Shown here piece after piece: positions 37,124-46,502 of a stretch of DNA of 64,000 nucleotides (the stretch's first letter is position 1; every line of letters starts with the position of its first letter). Source of the DNA: Opitutus sp. GAS368 (GTDB lineage: Bacteria; Verrucomicrobiota; Verrucomicrobiia; Opitutales; Opitutaceae); NCBI RefSeq assembly GCF_900104925.1, contig NZ_LT629735.1:3703001-3767000 (forward strand), read 5' to 3'. The notes beneath the pieces were generated by a model, which ran no database searches, was not told the origin of the DNA, and saw only the letters and a list, made by a program, of their open reading frames with translations. Made by a program: the position numbers and the translations under genes.

Positions 37124-38548
37124 ATGAAAACCCTCCCGCTCAACCCGACCGAAAACCAGTCGCCCGAATCTTTGCGGGCGTTCCTGACGCAGTGTGGCGC
37201 GCTCGCCCGGGAGGCCGGCCGGCCGCAACTCGTCAGCATCAGCCTCGCCGTCGACCACCTCGACCCGCTGGCGGTGCTGGAATCCATCTTCGAGCCGTCG
37301 GAGCTGCACTTCTACGCCGAGCGTCCCGCGCAGGGTTTTGCGGTGGCCGGGGCGGAGGCGGTGCTGGAGTTCACGGCGACGGGACCGGACCGCTTCACGA
37401 CTGCGCGCGACCACATCGCCCGGGTGCTGGCTGACACTATCGCCGTCGGCCCCCTCGACGAGCCGTTCGCCGGCCCGCATTTCTTCTTTGCCAACAGCTT
37501 CGCCCACGAGTCGCCGGCGGGCGCCTCCTTTCCGGCCCTGCGGCTGTTCGTGCCCCGCTGGCAGGTGGCTCGCATGGGCGACAGCACCGTGGCTGTCGCC
37601 AACCTGCTCATCACGGCCGACGCCCCGGTCGACCTGATCGCGGCGAAGGTCTGGAAGGCGCATGCCAAGTTCCGGGCCTTCGATTACCGTGGTGCCCAAC
37701 GCAATGACCGGCCGTCCGCGCCCAAGCATGCCGAGGAGATCGGCGGGGAGGGCAGCTATCAGCAAGGGGTGGCGCAGGCCCTGCAGGAGATCGCGCGCGG
37801 AGCCTACCAGAAGGTCGTGTTGGCCCGGGCCCGGCGGCTCACGACCACCGAGGAATTTCATCCGCTGGGTGTGCTCAACCACCTGCGGCAGCACTATCCC
37901 GCCTGCTACGCCTTCTCGATCGCGAACGGCCGCGGCCAGAGCTTCATCGGCGCCAGTCCCGAGCGGCTGGTGCGCGTGGCCGGAGGGCGGATGCACACCG
38001 AGGCGCTCGCGGGCTCGGCCCCGCGCGGCGACTCGGCCAGCGAGGACGCCGCCTTTGCCCGGGCGCTGCTGCTGAGTGAAAAGGACCAGCGGGAGCACCG
38101 GCTGGTCCTCGAGTCGATCGCGCGGCGCGTGGCCGACTTGGACCTGAAGCTGGAGCATGCCGGCCAGCCGCGCGTGCTCGGTCTCGCCAACGTGCAGCAC
38201 CTGCACCTGCCGATCAGCGCCACGCTGCCGGCGGGTGTGCACATCCTCGATCTGGTGGCCCGGTTGCATCCGACCCCGGCCGTGGGCGGCACGCCGCGGG
38301 AACCGGCGGTTGCGGCCATTGCACGGCTCGAGCCGTTTGCGCGCGGGCTTTACGCCGGACCGCAGGGTTGGGTGGACCACCGCGGCGGCGGCGAGTTCTT
38401 TGTCGGCATCAGGTCGGCGCTGGTGGACGGCCGGTCGGCGACGGTCTACGCCGGGGCCGGCATTGTGGCCGGATCGTCCCCGGAGAAGGAATTTGCCGAA
38501 ACCGAGTTGAAGTTCAAAGCTCTCATCGAAGCCCTGACCAACAGCTGA
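37124..38548 (+). CDS. menF: Isochorismate synthase (menaquinone pathway)
   Basis: A 474-residue chorismate-binding enzyme that converts chorismate to isochorismate, the committed step to menaquinone. The C-terminal domain has AYQKVVLARARRL, SFIGASPERLV, TEALAGSAPRG, REHRLVLESIA, HLHLPIS and HPTPAVGGTPRE, with GWVDHRGGGEFFVGIRSAL near the end. Length and motif order fit MenF/EntC; the neighbouring menD decides for menaquinone. The ATG at 37124 lies directly after a short inverted repeat that forms the whole gap to metG. It probably shares a transcript with menD. Confidence 0.93.
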   Translation: MKTLPLNPTENQSPESLRAFLTQCGALAREAGRPQLVSISLAVDHLDPLAVLESIFEPSELHFYAERPAQGFAVAGAEAVLEFTATGPDRFTTARDHIARVLADTIAVGPLDEPFAGPHFFFANSFAHESPAGASFPALRLFVPRWQVARMGDSTVAVANLLITADAPVDLIAAKVWKAHAKFRAFDYRGAQRNDRPSAPKHAEEIGGEGSYQQGVAQALQEIARGAYQKVVLARARRLTTTEEFHPLGVLNHLRQHYPACYAFSIANGRGQSFIGASPERLVRVAGGRMHTEALAGSAPRGDSASEDAAFARALLLSEKDQREHRLVLESIARRVADLDLKLEHAGQPRVLGLANVQHLHLPISATLPAGVHILDLVARLHPTPAVGGTPREPAVAAIARLEPFARGLYAGPQGWVDHRGGGEFFVGIRSALVDGRSATVYAGAGIVAGSSPEKEFAETELKFKALIEALTNS

Positions 38549-38553
38549 CCGAT

Positions 38554-38663
38554 TCAAAAACCACGAATGAACATGAATGGACGCGAAGTGGAGAATGAGA
38601 AGAGGGTGCTCGGATGGGATTCCTTCCAGAAATTAGTGTTCATTAGTGTCCATTAGTGGTTTC
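38554..38663. repeat. ACCACGAATG-type inverted repeat between menF and menD
   Basis: The left arm AAACCACGAATGAACATGAA and the right arm, read on the other strand AAACCACTAATGGACACTAA, are imperfect complements. The repeat ends just before the menD start and contributes a GTG that should not be taken as the start. Confidence 0.7.
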
Positions 38664-38675
38664 CCTGTCTTGGTC

Positions 38676-40394
38676 ATGCACGCTCTCGATTACCGCAACC
38701 CGAACAGCCTCTGGGGCAGCGTGCTGGTCGAGACGCTGCACCGGCTGGGCTTGCGCGAGGTGGTGATCTCGCCCGGCTCGCGCTCGACGCCGCTGACCAT
38801 GGCGTTTGCCCGGCATCCGGGCATCGAGGCGATCCCGGTGCTCGATGAGCGTTCCGCGGCGTTCTTCGCGCTGGGACTCGCCCGGCAGCATCAGCGTCCG
38901 GTGGCGCTGCTGTGCACCAGCGGCACGGCGGGGGCCAATTATTTTCCGGCGGTCATCGAGGCGCAGGAGAGCGGCGTGCCGCTGCTCGTCCTCACCGCCG
39001 ACCGTCCGCCCGAGATGCGCGAGTGCCGCTCGGGTCAGACGATCGACCAGCAGAAGCTCTACGGCAGCCACGTGAACTTCTACCACGAATTCGCCGTGCC
39101 GCAGGCGTCCCTACCCATGCTGCGCTATCTGCGGCAGACCACGGCGCACGCCTGGGAGCGGACCCAGTGGCCGTCTTCCGGTCCGGTGCACTTGAATGCC
39201 CCGTTTCGCGACCCGTTGCCGCCGATCGAGGACGGCCAGACCGGCGGACTGCGCGACGAACTCGATGAGCAGAAATTCTTCGTCGCACTCAAGCCCCGGC
39301 GGAAGCAGGAATCGCGCCTGACTGAGTCGATCCGTTTGGGCGGCCGCGGTGTCATCGTCGCCGGGCAAGTGCGCACGGGCAATCCGGCCGCGTATGCCCG
39401 CACGGTCGGGAAACTGGCGCGCAAGCTCGGCTGGCCAGTGCTGGCCGACGCCCTGTCGCCGCTCCGGCACCACGCGCGCCTCGTGCCGGGTTTGGTGACG
39501 ACCTACGATTGCATCGCGCGCTCGGAAGCGCTGGCGGGGCAACTGCGCCCGGACCGTGTGCTTTGCCTGCACGACTGGCCGACCAGCAAGGCGCTGCGGC
39601 AATGGCTGCAGGCGGGCGACGCGGAAGTCACCCTTGTGCGGAGGGACGGCCAGAATCCCGATGCGCTCCACAGCCGCACAACGCTGGTCCGGGCCTCGGT
39701 CGAGTCACTGGCGGCCGCCATCCGGCCCGGGCGCAAGCCGCGCGGCTGGCTGGACGCCTGGCTGAAAACCGACCGGCGTCTGGCCCGCGGTTTGGCCCGC
39801 GAGCTGGCCGCGACGGAGGGACTCTTCGAAGGGCGGGCGAGTGGGTTGCTCCCCGGCCTGCTGCCCAAGGGCACGCCGCTGTTCGTGGCGAACAGCATGC
39901 CGGTGCGCGATCTCGAGTATTTCTGCCCGGCCAACAACCGCGGTTTGACCGTGCATTGCAACCGCGGGGCCAACGGCATCGACGGCACGCTCTCCACCGC
40001 GCTCGGGCTCGCGCACGGCAACAGGCCGGCGGTGCTGCTGACCGGCGACCTGGCGCTGCTGCATGACACGAACGGGTTTCTCACCGGGCCCAAGTTCAAG
40101 GGCAGCCTGACGGTCGTGCTCATCAACAACGACGGGGGCGGAATTTTCGGGCACCTGCCCGTCGCCCAGTTCAACCCGCCGTTCGAGGAGTTCTTCGCCA
40201 CGCCCCAGCAGGCTGATTTCCGGAAGCTTTGCGCGGCCTATGGCTGCAGCCACAGCGCCGTGCGGGACTGGAAGCATTTCGCGCAACTGCTGGCGAGGCG
40301 GCCGGCCCGCGGGGTGCGCGTGCTCGAGGTCCGGACTGATCGGAAGCGTGATGCGGCCACGCGGCGGCGGATCTTCGCGCAGCTGGCCGGCTAG
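38676..40394 (+). CDS. menD: SEPHCHC synthase (MenD)
   Basis: A 572-residue thiamine diphosphate enzyme that joins isochorismate and 2-oxoglutarate. Marks are VISPGSRSTPLTMAFARHP, the catalytic Glu region VLDERSAAFFALGLA, LLCTSGTAGANYFPAVIEA, RPPEMRECRSGQTIDQ, CNRGANGIDGTLSTALGLA and the metal site LTGDLALLHDTNG with INNDGGGIF. Length is normal. The ATG at 38676 is chosen over an in-frame GTG at 38646 that lies inside repeat sequence. It overlaps the 3' end of the convergent kinase gene by 4 nt. Confidence 0.96.
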   Translation: MHALDYRNPNSLWGSVLVETLHRLGLREVVISPGSRSTPLTMAFARHPGIEAIPVLDERSAAFFALGLARQHQRPVALLCTSGTAGANYFPAVIEAQESGVPLLVLTADRPPEMRECRSGQTIDQQKLYGSHVNFYHEFAVPQASLPMLRYLRQTTAHAWERTQWPSSGPVHLNAPFRDPLPPIEDGQTGGLRDELDEQKFFVALKPRRKQESRLTESIRLGGRGVIVAGQVRTGNPAAYARTVGKLARKLGWPVLADALSPLRHHARLVPGLVTTYDCIARSEALAGQLRPDRVLCLHDWPTSKALRQWLQAGDAEVTLVRRDGQNPDALHSRTTLVRASVESLAAAIRPGRKPRGWLDAWLKTDRRLARGLARELAATEGLFEGRASGLLPGLLPKGTPLFVANSMPVRDLEYFCPANNRGLTVHCNRGANGIDGTLSTALGLAHGNRPAVLLTGDLALLHDTNGFLTGPKFKGSLTVVLINNDGGGIFGHLPVAQFNPPFEEFFATPQQADFRKLCAAYGCSHSAVRDWKHFAQLLARRPARGVRVLEVRTDRKRDAATRRRIFAQLAG

Positions 40395-41479
40395 GGCAGG
40401 GGCAGGTGGATGTTGAAGGTCGTGCCGGCCCTTGTGCTGGTGAAATCGATCGCGCCGTGGTGGGCCTCGATGACCGCCTTGGCGATCGCGAGGCCAAGGC
40501 CGGTCCCGCCGGTCTTGCCATGACTGACAAAGGGCTCGAAAAGGGTGGAGCGGATCTCCCGCGGCACGCCCGGCCCGTTGTCGGTGACGGTGATGTGGCA
40601 CTGGTGCCTGAGTCTGCGCGCGGCCACGGTGATGCGGCCGCCCGGGCGCGGGCCAATCGCCTCGCGGGCATTGTTGACGAGGTTCTGGAGGACGCGCAGG
40701 ACCCGGTCGGCGTCGAGCGGCAGCTCGAGCGCGGTGGGCTTGACCTGGAGCTTCAACCCGGCCCGGCCGAGCGGGGCGACATTGATTTCCTGCAGGTGGG
40801 AGAAAACGTCCGCGAGTCGCGTGACGCGGAGGCGCAGGCGGGTCTCGCCGCGGGCGAAGTCGAGCACCTCCTCGACCATGCCGCCCAGGCGGGCGACCTG
40901 GCGGAGGATCATGGCGCAGAGTTCCTGGGTCTCCGGCTTGCGATCGCGCTTGGCCAGCAGCTCGGTGGCGAGCTTGATGGTGGAGAACGGCCCGCGGAAA
41001 TCATGGACCATGCTGTTGGCCATCTCGCCAATCAGGGTGATCTTTTCCTTGCGCACCACCTCGGTGACATAGCGTTCGTTGGTCGCGCGCAGGTTTTCAC
41101 TGACATGGCTGAAGAGGCGCAGGACGGTGTGCCAGGAAGTTTGGGAAAGCAGGCGCAGGAATGGCTTCTGCGCGATCCGTCCGAGCTGGACGGGGCCATC
41201 GGCGACGGCGGCGGTGCTGCGGGCGGAGCCATCCAGGACGCCGAGCTCGCCGAAGTAGTCATCCGGGCCCTTGTAAGCGATGACCTGGCTGGCGCCGCCG
41301 GGAGCGAGCTTGGTCAGCGCGACGCGGCCGCTGAGCACGAGATAAATACAGTTGGAGGGACTGTCCTCCTGGAAGATGACGGCCTGGTGCGGAAAACGGA
41401 CGTGGCGCACTTCCTTGGCGAGCAGGGCTCCCTGCGCGGCCGGGAAATGGCTGATGAAGCGATGCGAGCGGACATCCAT
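40391..41479 (-). CDS. Soluble histidine kinase with N-terminal cyclic-nucleotide-binding domain
   Basis: A 362-residue protein. Residues about 10-125 form a cNMP-binding/CAP-like beta-roll (VIFQEDSPSNCIYLVLSGRV, YFGELGVLDGSARS). HisKA follows with the His in MANSMVHDFRGPFSTIKLA, then HATPase_c (NNAREAIG, DNGPGV, GTGLGLAIAKAVIEAHHG). The conserved phosphate-binding FGELxxLxGxxRS-type cassette is present, so nucleotide binding is plausible. It lies 46 bp downstream of kup on the same strand, which suggests control of potassium uptake or a response to it; this is inferred from position. No response regulator is adjacent. Confidence 0.92.
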   Translation of the reverse strand: MDVRSHRFISHFPAAQGALLAKEVRHVRFPHQAVIFQEDSPSNCIYLVLSGRVALTKLAPGGASQVIAYKGPDDYFGELGVLDGSARSTAAVADGPVQLGRIAQKPFLRLLSQTSWHTVLRLFSHVSENLRATNERYVTEVVRKEKITLIGEMANSMVHDFRGPFSTIKLATELLAKRDRKPETQELCAMILRQVARLGGMVEEVLDFARGETRLRLRVTRLADVFSHLQEINVAPLGRAGLKLQVKPTALELPLDADRVLRVLQNLVNNAREAIGPRPGGRITVAARRLRHQCHITVTDNGPGVPREIRSTLFEPFVSHGKTGGTGLGLAIAKAVIEAHHGAIDFTSTRAGTTFNIHLPLP

Positions 41480-41525
41480 GGCAATGGGACACAGCAAGGC
41501 AGGCCGCGGCGCGATGGGCAAGCTG

Positions 41526-43421
41526 CTAGAGCTGGATGGGCAGGCCGACCTCGATGATCTGCATTGGCGGCAGGCGGTAGTAGTCGCGCACGGGGCGGGC
41601 GTTGCGGCTGAGCAGCGCATAGAGGCGTTTCTGCCACTGCCACATCTTCGTATCGCCGTCGGTGATGATCATCTCGCGGTTGAAATAGTAGGTGGCCTCG
41701 TTGAGCTTCACTGGCACGCCGGCCGCGCGCACCTGTTCCATGAGGTGTTCGACGTCCGGCGATTCCATGTAGCCGTAGCGGGCGATGGCGCGCCAGACCC
41801 CGTTGCCGGAGCCGATCTCACGCACCTCCAGCCGCTCGTCCGCGGGCACAGCCGGCACCTCGTCGGTCACGACGCTGAGCAGGACGACGGTCTCGTGCAG
41901 CACCTTGTTGGCCTTGACGTGGTGGAGCAACACCAGAGGCGTGCCGGTCGGGTTGCCCGCCATGAACACCGCGGTGCCGCGCACGCGGGCGATGCGGTCC
42001 GAACTGGCCACGCTGGAGAGCTCGTCCTCCGTGATCTCGTTGGCGTAAATGCGACGGAAGATCTCGTCCTTGCCTCTCTTCCACGTGTGCATGATCGCGA
42101 TGATGCCGAGGGCGACGAAGATGGGGAACCAGCCGCCGTCGGTGAACTTGTGGATGTTCGAGGCGAAGAGGGGCACGTCCACGAGCAGGAACGACCCGCA
42201 GAGCAGCGCGGCGGTCCACGCCGGCCAGCGCCAGTGCTTGCGCAGCACCGTGTAGAACGCGAGGGTCGTGACCACCATGGTGCCGGTGACGGCGATACCG
42301 TAGGCGGCGGCGAGCCGGTCGCTGGAGCCGAAGGTCAGCACGACATAGATCGAACCGAAGGCCAGCAGGCCGTTGACCAGGGGCAGGTAAATCTGGCCGG
42401 ACTGGTCGGGGTTGGTGTAGGTGATCTTCAGGCGCGGGAAATAGCCGAGTTGGATCGCCTGGCGGGTGAGCGAATAGGTGCCGGTGATCATCGCCTGGCT
42501 GGCGATGATGGCGGCCACGATCGAGAGCAGGGTCAACGCCAGCCGGGGCGCCCCTTCGGGCACGAGCGCAAAGAAAGTGTGCGAGGTGGTGTCACCCGGA
42601 TGGGCGAGCACCCGGGCGCCCTGGCCAAAGTAGTTCAGGATGAGCGCGGGCCACGCACAGAAATACCAGGCCCGGGCAATGTGCTTCCGGCCGAAGTGGC
42701 CCATGTCGGCGTAGAGCGCCTCGGCGCCGGTGATGGCGAGCACGACCGAGCCGAGCAGTGCCGTTGCCTGGCCCGGGTGATCGGCCAGCAAGCGCAGACC
42801 GAACAGAGGATTGAGGGCTTCGACGACTTGAGGCGCATCCTTGATGTGCCATGCACCCAATCCGCCGATGACGAGAAACCAGACGAGCATCGTGGGCCCG
42901 AAGATGCCGCCGATGGCCTTGGTGCCCTTGAACTGGAACGCGAAAAGCCCGGCCAAGACCACCGCCGAGATGAAAGGCACCTTGTGGGCGAAGCTGGGGT
43001 CGAAGGTGTTCAGGCCTTCCACGGCGCCCAGCACCGAGATGGCCGGTGTGATGATGCCGTCACCATAGAGCAGGGCGGCGCCAAACAGGATGAGCAGCGT
43101 CATCGTGCCGATGCCTTGGGCGGTCCGGGTCCGGTCGCCGTGGCTCAAGGCCAGCAGGGCAAAGATTCCGCCTTCGCCGCGATTGTCGGCCCGGGTGACA
43201 AAGACCAGGTATTTCCCCACCACGACCAGGAGCATGGCCCAGAAAACCAAGGACAACGCGCCCAGCACGCCGGCCGAACGCTCGACCGAGGGCAAATAAT
43301 TCAGGCATTCGCGCAATGCGTAAAGGGGGCTGGTGCCGATGTCGCCGAAAACGACGCCGAGGGCGCCGAGCGTCAGGCCGGCGGTCGCGGTGGCTTTTCC
43401 TGCTGTGCCCGTGACTTGCAT
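41526..43421 (-). CDS. kup: Kup-family potassium uptake protein
   Basis: A 631-residue polytopic membrane protein. It opens with the family signature [20 protein letters not shown], has about 12 transmembrane segments over residues 15-455, and carries [47 protein letters not shown], and a C-terminal soluble domain. Kup proteins are low-rate proton-coupled potassium importers. The ATG at 43421 is 142 bp from divergent menB. The cNMP-domain kinase follows on the same strand. Confidence 0.97.
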   Translation of the reverse strand: MQVTGTAGKATATAGLTLGALGVVFGDIGTSPLYALRECLNYLPSVERSAGVLGALSLVFWAMLLVVVGKYLVFVTRADNRGEGGIFALLALSHGDRTRTAQGIGTMTLLILFGAALLYGDGIITPAISVLGAVEGLNTFDPSFAHKVPFISAVVLAGLFAFQFKGTKAIGGIFGPTMLVWFLVIGGLGAWHIKDAPQVVEALNPLFGLRLLADHPGQATALLGSVVLAITGAEALYADMGHFGRKHIARAWYFCAWPALILNYFGQGARVLAHPGDTTSHTFFALVPEGAPRLALTLLSIVAAIIASQAMITGTYSLTRQAIQLGYFPRLKITYTNPDQSGQIYLPLVNGLLAFGSIYVVLTFGSSDRLAAAYGIAVTGTMVVTTLAFYTVLRKHWRWPAWTAALLCGSFLLVDVPLFASNIHKFTDGGWFPIFVALGIIAIMHTWKRGKDEIFRRIYANEITEDELSSVASSDRIARVRGTAVFMAGNPTGTPLVLLHHVKANKVLHETVVLLSVVTDEVPAVPADERLEVREIGSGNGVWRAIARYGYMESPDVEHLMEQVRAAGVPVKLNEATYYFNREMIITDGDTKMWQWQKRLYALLSRNARPVRDYYRLPPMQIIEVGLPIQL

Positions 43422-43563
43422 AAAGTGGGAGAATGTTGGGCCGGGGGGCCGGCTGAGCCAGCAGTTTCAGGCGGGGCAGGCATATTGCTTGACCTCTTTT
43501 GGTAAAAAGGACGCGGCCCGCAAAAACGGTTGCCGCCCAAGGCTTTTGGCGCAGCCTGTCGGC

Positions 43564-44397
43564 ATGTCCATCGCGTGGAAAACCGCCAAGAAATACGACG
43601 ATATTCTTTACCACAAGGCAGCCGGCATGGCCCGGATCACGATCAACCGGCCCGACAAACGCAACGCCTTCCGCCCGCAAACCGTGGCCGAGATGCACGA
43701 GGCGCTGCTCGACGCTCGCGAGGACCAGACGATCGGCGTGGTTTTCCTGACCGGCGCCGGTCCGGCCAAGGACGGCAAGTATGCGTTTTGCGCCGGCGGC
43801 GACCAATCCGTGCGCGGCCACGGCGGTTACATCGACGGCAAAGGCGTGCCACGCCTCAATGTGCTCGAGGTGCAGAAGCTCATCCGCTCGATGCCCAAGG
43901 TCGTGATTGCGCTTGTCGCCGGCTACGCGATCGGCGGCGGCCACGTGTTGCATGTCATGTGCGACCTCACCATCGCGGCCGAGAACGCCATTTTCGGCCA
44001 GGTCGGTCCCAAGATGGGCAGCTTCGACGGCGGCTTTGGTTCCAGTTACCTGGCGCGCATGGTCGGCCAGAAGAAAGCCCGGGAAATCTGGTTCCTCTGC
44101 CGCCAATACAACGCGACCGAGGCGCTCGAGATGGGTCTCGTGAACAAGGTTGTGCCAGTGCAGGACCTCGAGGCCGAGGGTGTGGCGTGGGCGCAGGAAA
44201 TCCTGCAGCGCAGCCCGCTGGCCATCCGGTGTCTCAAGGCCGCGTTCAACGCCGAACTCGACGGCCAGAGCGGCATCCAGGAACTCGCGGGCAACGCCAC
44301 CATGCTTTACTACATGACCGAGGAGGCGAAGGAGTTCATGACGGCCCAGCAGGAAAAACGGAAGCCGAAGGCCGGGCAATTCCCGTGGCTACCGTAA
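43564..44397 (+). CDS. menB: 1,4-dihydroxy-2-naphthoyl-CoA synthase
   Basis: A 277-residue crotonase-fold enzyme that closes the naphthoquinone ring in menaquinone synthesis. Marks are [37 protein letters not shown] (the oxyanion loop), [39 protein letters not shown] and the C-terminal [15 protein letters not shown]. The FCAGGDQ and GSFDGGFG motifs separate MenB from general enoyl-CoA hydratases. It starts at ATG 43564, divergent from kup and on the same strand as menF and menD 3-6 kb upstream. Confidence 0.95.
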   Translation: MSIAWKTAKKYDDILYHKAAGMARITINRPDKRNAFRPQTVAEMHEALLDAREDQTIGVVFLTGAGPAKDGKYAFCAGGDQSVRGHGGYIDGKGVPRLNVLEVQKLIRSMPKVVIALVAGYAIGGGHVLHVMCDLTIAAENAIFGQVGPKMGSFDGGFGSSYLARMVGQKKAREIWFLCRQYNATEALEMGLVNKVVPVQDLEAEGVAWAQEILQRSPLAIRCLKAAFNAELDGQSGIQELAGNATMLYYMTEEAKEFMTAQQEKRKPKAGQFPWLP

Positions 44398-44411
44398 GTG
44401 CGGCTGGCTGA

Positions 44412-44888
44412 TCAGCCGCTGCCCTTCGTAGCAGCATCCGTCGACCACACGACCAGCCAACCGCTGTCCTTGTCGACGTAGGCGATGGTGGAAGCGGTGG
44501 CGCCGGAGGCGTCGGCATGTTCAGCGACTTGGGCGGGCCCGGACTGCGGCGCAGCCGGCCGATTCACAAAGAAGGCAATGGCCAGGGCGGCCGCGGCGGC
44601 GAACGGTGCGCTGAACCAGATGATCGGGGCCAACGGCCGTTTCCGGGTGGGTTTGGCGGCTGCACCGGACAGCTGGGCCCGCAGGGTACGCCATTCTGTG
44701 TCGACATCGGGCACGGCGACATTGGCGGCGTCAGTTTTCAGAAAAGCCGCGGCTTCCCCAAGGTTGGCGCGCAATTGCTGGCAAGCAGGACAGGCGGCGA
44801 CATGCACCGAGAGGGTGGCGTGCTGCGCCGGGGGCAGCACGCCGTCCCGTTCGGCGAGAATCAGGGATTCGATGTCGCGGCAGTTCAT
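44412..44888 (-). CDS. Putative zinc-finger anti-sigma factor
   Basis: A 158-residue protein. The N-terminal part matches the ZAS/zf-HC2 anti-sigma module: C3, then H29-x3-C33-x2-C36 in VHVAACPACQQL. A single hydrophobic segment (WFSAPFAAAAALAIAFF, about 91-107) would anchor it in the inner membrane, and the last 45 residues would be periplasmic. It is the last gene of a leftward run that includes the ECF sigma gene about 1 kb upstream, so it probably restrains that sigma factor. Between them lie two genes for exported proteins. Confidence 0.85.
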   Translation of the reverse strand: MNCRDIESLILAERDGVLPPAQHATLSVHVAACPACQQLRANLGEAAAFLKTDAANVAVPDVDTEWRTLRAQLSGAAAKPTRKRPLAPIIWFSAPFAAAAALAIAFFVNRPAAPQSGPAQVAEHADASGATASTIAYVDKDSGWLVVWSTDAATKGSG

Positions 44889-44908
44889 GACACAGGTCCC
44901 GGCAAAGT

Positions 44909-45370
44909 TCAGCGGCCCCGGCCGTAGCCCATGCGCCGGTCGTCGCGGTCATAACGGTCGCGGCGGTCATCACGATCATAGCGGTCGTGGCGTTCGTAGC
45001 GGACATCGCGTTCGTAGGCGACCCAGACTCGGTCGGTGCGGTAGGCGTAGTGGCCGTCAACATAGCGGCGGAACTCGCAGCCAGAGTAGCTGCGTTCGAT
45101 GATCCAGCAGCCGGGTACCCAGACTTTCACGCTGACTTCCTTCCAATAGCCATCGGCGCAACGATCGTCGCGGTCGTTGACGATCACGGTCGTGGAGCGG
45201 GCCGGATAGCCGTCGTAGTGGTTGTTTTCGTTGAGGGCGGCGCCGATGATGAGTCCACCGATGAGCCCGCCGAAAACGGCGAGACCCTTGTCACTGGCTT
45301 GGGCCGGCTTGGGCGCGAGGGAGAGAGCGGTAACGGCGATGAGAGCGAGAGCGGTGATTTTGGTTTTCAT
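44909..45370 (-). CDS. Small exported protein with Arg/Asp-rich tail
   Basis: A 153-residue protein with a signal peptide (MKTKITALALIAVTALSLAP, cleavage near AQA-SD), a glycine-rich hydrophobic stretch (VFGGLIGGLIIGAAL, glycine-zipper-like), a cysteine-containing central domain and a strongly charged tail made of repeats of YDRDDRR and RYERHD. GGAGG is placed 5-6 nt before the ATG. It is 20 bp upstream of the anti-sigma gene. The glycine zipper and the position near an ECF system suggest an envelope-stress effector, but I do not recognise the family. Confidence 0.8.
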   Translation of the reverse strand: MKTKITALALIAVTALSLAPKPAQASDKGLAVFGGLIGGLIIGAALNENNHYDGYPARSTTVIVNDRDDRCADGYWKEVSVKVWVPGCWIIERSYSGCEFRRYVDGHYAYRTDRVWVAYERDVRYERHDRYDRDDRRDRYDRDDRRMGYGRGR

Positions 45371-45465
45371 AAGTCCTCCAAGGTTGGGTTCATTCCTTGG
45401 GACGAAACTCACCGGGCGTTTATTCAATCGTTGTGAGAGAAATCGTAAGTTATTGGTCGTCAGCT

Positions 45466-45894
45466 TTATTTGCCGACTAATATCACGGCGTAAACTTCTC
45501 CCTTTTTGCCGGTGGAGGAGCCGCCGAGCACGGTGATGCCGCCGCGCTGCAGCACATACTCGTGCCGGACTGAACCCCAACGCACCTTGAGCAACACGGT
45601 TTTCCCATCAGAACTCGCAGTCGCGAGTTCCACCTGCTGGCCTTCGCCCAAAGACAGGGCGCCCTTTGCCGGCACAGCCAAGGAGACGGAATCCTCGCCG
45701 AGAAACCGGAAACTTTCAAAACGCAGGATGCGCCGGAGGTTTGGCTCATAGGCGGCGAGGCGGCGATCGGATTCGCCGCTTTCATTGGACGCGGAAATGA
45801 GGATGCCGCGCACGGCGACCGATTCGGCCGAGCGAGCGACGGAGAACAGTCCGGCAAGACTGGCGAGCATGAGAATGAGGCGGATGGTCTTCAT
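45466..45894 (-). CDS. Small exported protein of unknown function
   Basis: A 142-residue protein with an N-terminal signal sequence (LILMLASLAGLFSVARS, cleavage near residue 22). The mature part alternates short beta-like segments (VAVRGILISAS, KGALSLGEGQQVEL) and ends in a hydrophobic strand (VYAVILVGK). Its ATG overlaps the ECF sigma gene by 4 nt, so it is translated together with the sigma factor. It could be the periplasmic sensor or the main target of the sigma regulon. No known domain seen. Confidence 0.8.
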   Translation of the reverse strand: MKTIRLILMLASLAGLFSVARSAESVAVRGILISASNESGESDRRLAAYEPNLRRILRFESFRFLGEDSVSLAVPAKGALSLGEGQQVELATASSDGKTVLLKVRWGSVRHEYVLQRGGITVLGGSSTGKKGEVYAVILVGK

Positions 45895-46478
45895 GGTTTG
45901 GCTCCTGGTTTTTGCGCCAGCAAGCGGCGCGCGTGATAAAGTCGGGACATGACCGTGCCGGTCGGGATGGAGGTGGCTTGGGCGATCTCCTCGTAAGAAA
46001 GGCCCTCGACCTCGCGCAAGGCAAGCACGGCGCGCAGCTTCGGCGGCAGGGCCTCGATGGCGGCTTGGAGCACGGCCTGGCGCTCGCGGCTTTCCGCCTG
46101 TTTGCCGGCGTCATCGGTTGTCGCGGGCTCGGGGGCGGCCTCCGCAGTTTCGTCGCCGAGATCGAACGGCAGGAAACGGTCAAACCAGCGGCGCCGCTTG
46201 CGCAGATGGTCGAGTGCCCGCCGGGTGGCGATGGGATGCAGCCAGGTGCTGAAGCGGGCTTCGCCGCGGAATTTCGGCAGTTCGCGCCAGACGGTAAGCC
46301 AGATTTCCTGACAGACGTCCCGCGCGTCCGCATCGTGGCGGACGATGGCGTAGACGAGGCGAAAGGTCCGTTCATAGTGGCTGCGCATGATGACGCCGAA
46401 GGCCGGCTCGTCGCCCGTTTGCGCGCGCCGCAGCAACTCGGGATCGGGATCGGGCTGGGGCGGCTGCGTGTTGGGCAC
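45891..46478 (-). CDS. ECF-family RNA polymerase sigma factor
   Basis: A 195-residue sigma-70 family protein of the extracytoplasmic function group. Region 2 is RTFRLVYAIVRHDADARDVC and QEIWLTVWRELPKF, with FSTWLHPIATRRALDHLRKR. Region 4 is LPPKLRAVLALREVEGLSYE, then EIAQATSIPTGTVMSRLYHA. Regions 1.1 and 3 are absent. The start is GTG at 46478, 24 bp after the aminopeptidase stop. A zinc-finger anti-sigma gene lies at the end of the same leftward run. No extended C-terminal domain is present. Confidence 0.95.
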   Translation of the reverse strand: MPNTQPPQPDPDPELLRRAQTGDEPAFGVIMRSHYERTFRLVYAIVRHDADARDVCQEIWLTVWRELPKFRGEARFSTWLHPIATRRALDHLRKRRRWFDRFLPFDLGDETAEAAPEPATTDDAGKQAESRERQAVLQAAIEALPPKLRAVLALREVEGLSYEEIAQATSIPTGTVMSRLYHARRLLAQKPGAKP

Positions 46479-46502
46479 GGGGGCGGACAGACAGGTGAAT
46501 GG

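Noticed and set aside
41352-43505. A 717-residue open frame on the plus strand
   Set aside because: Antisense to kup and to the end of the cNMP-domain kinase; no domain and no sensible start.
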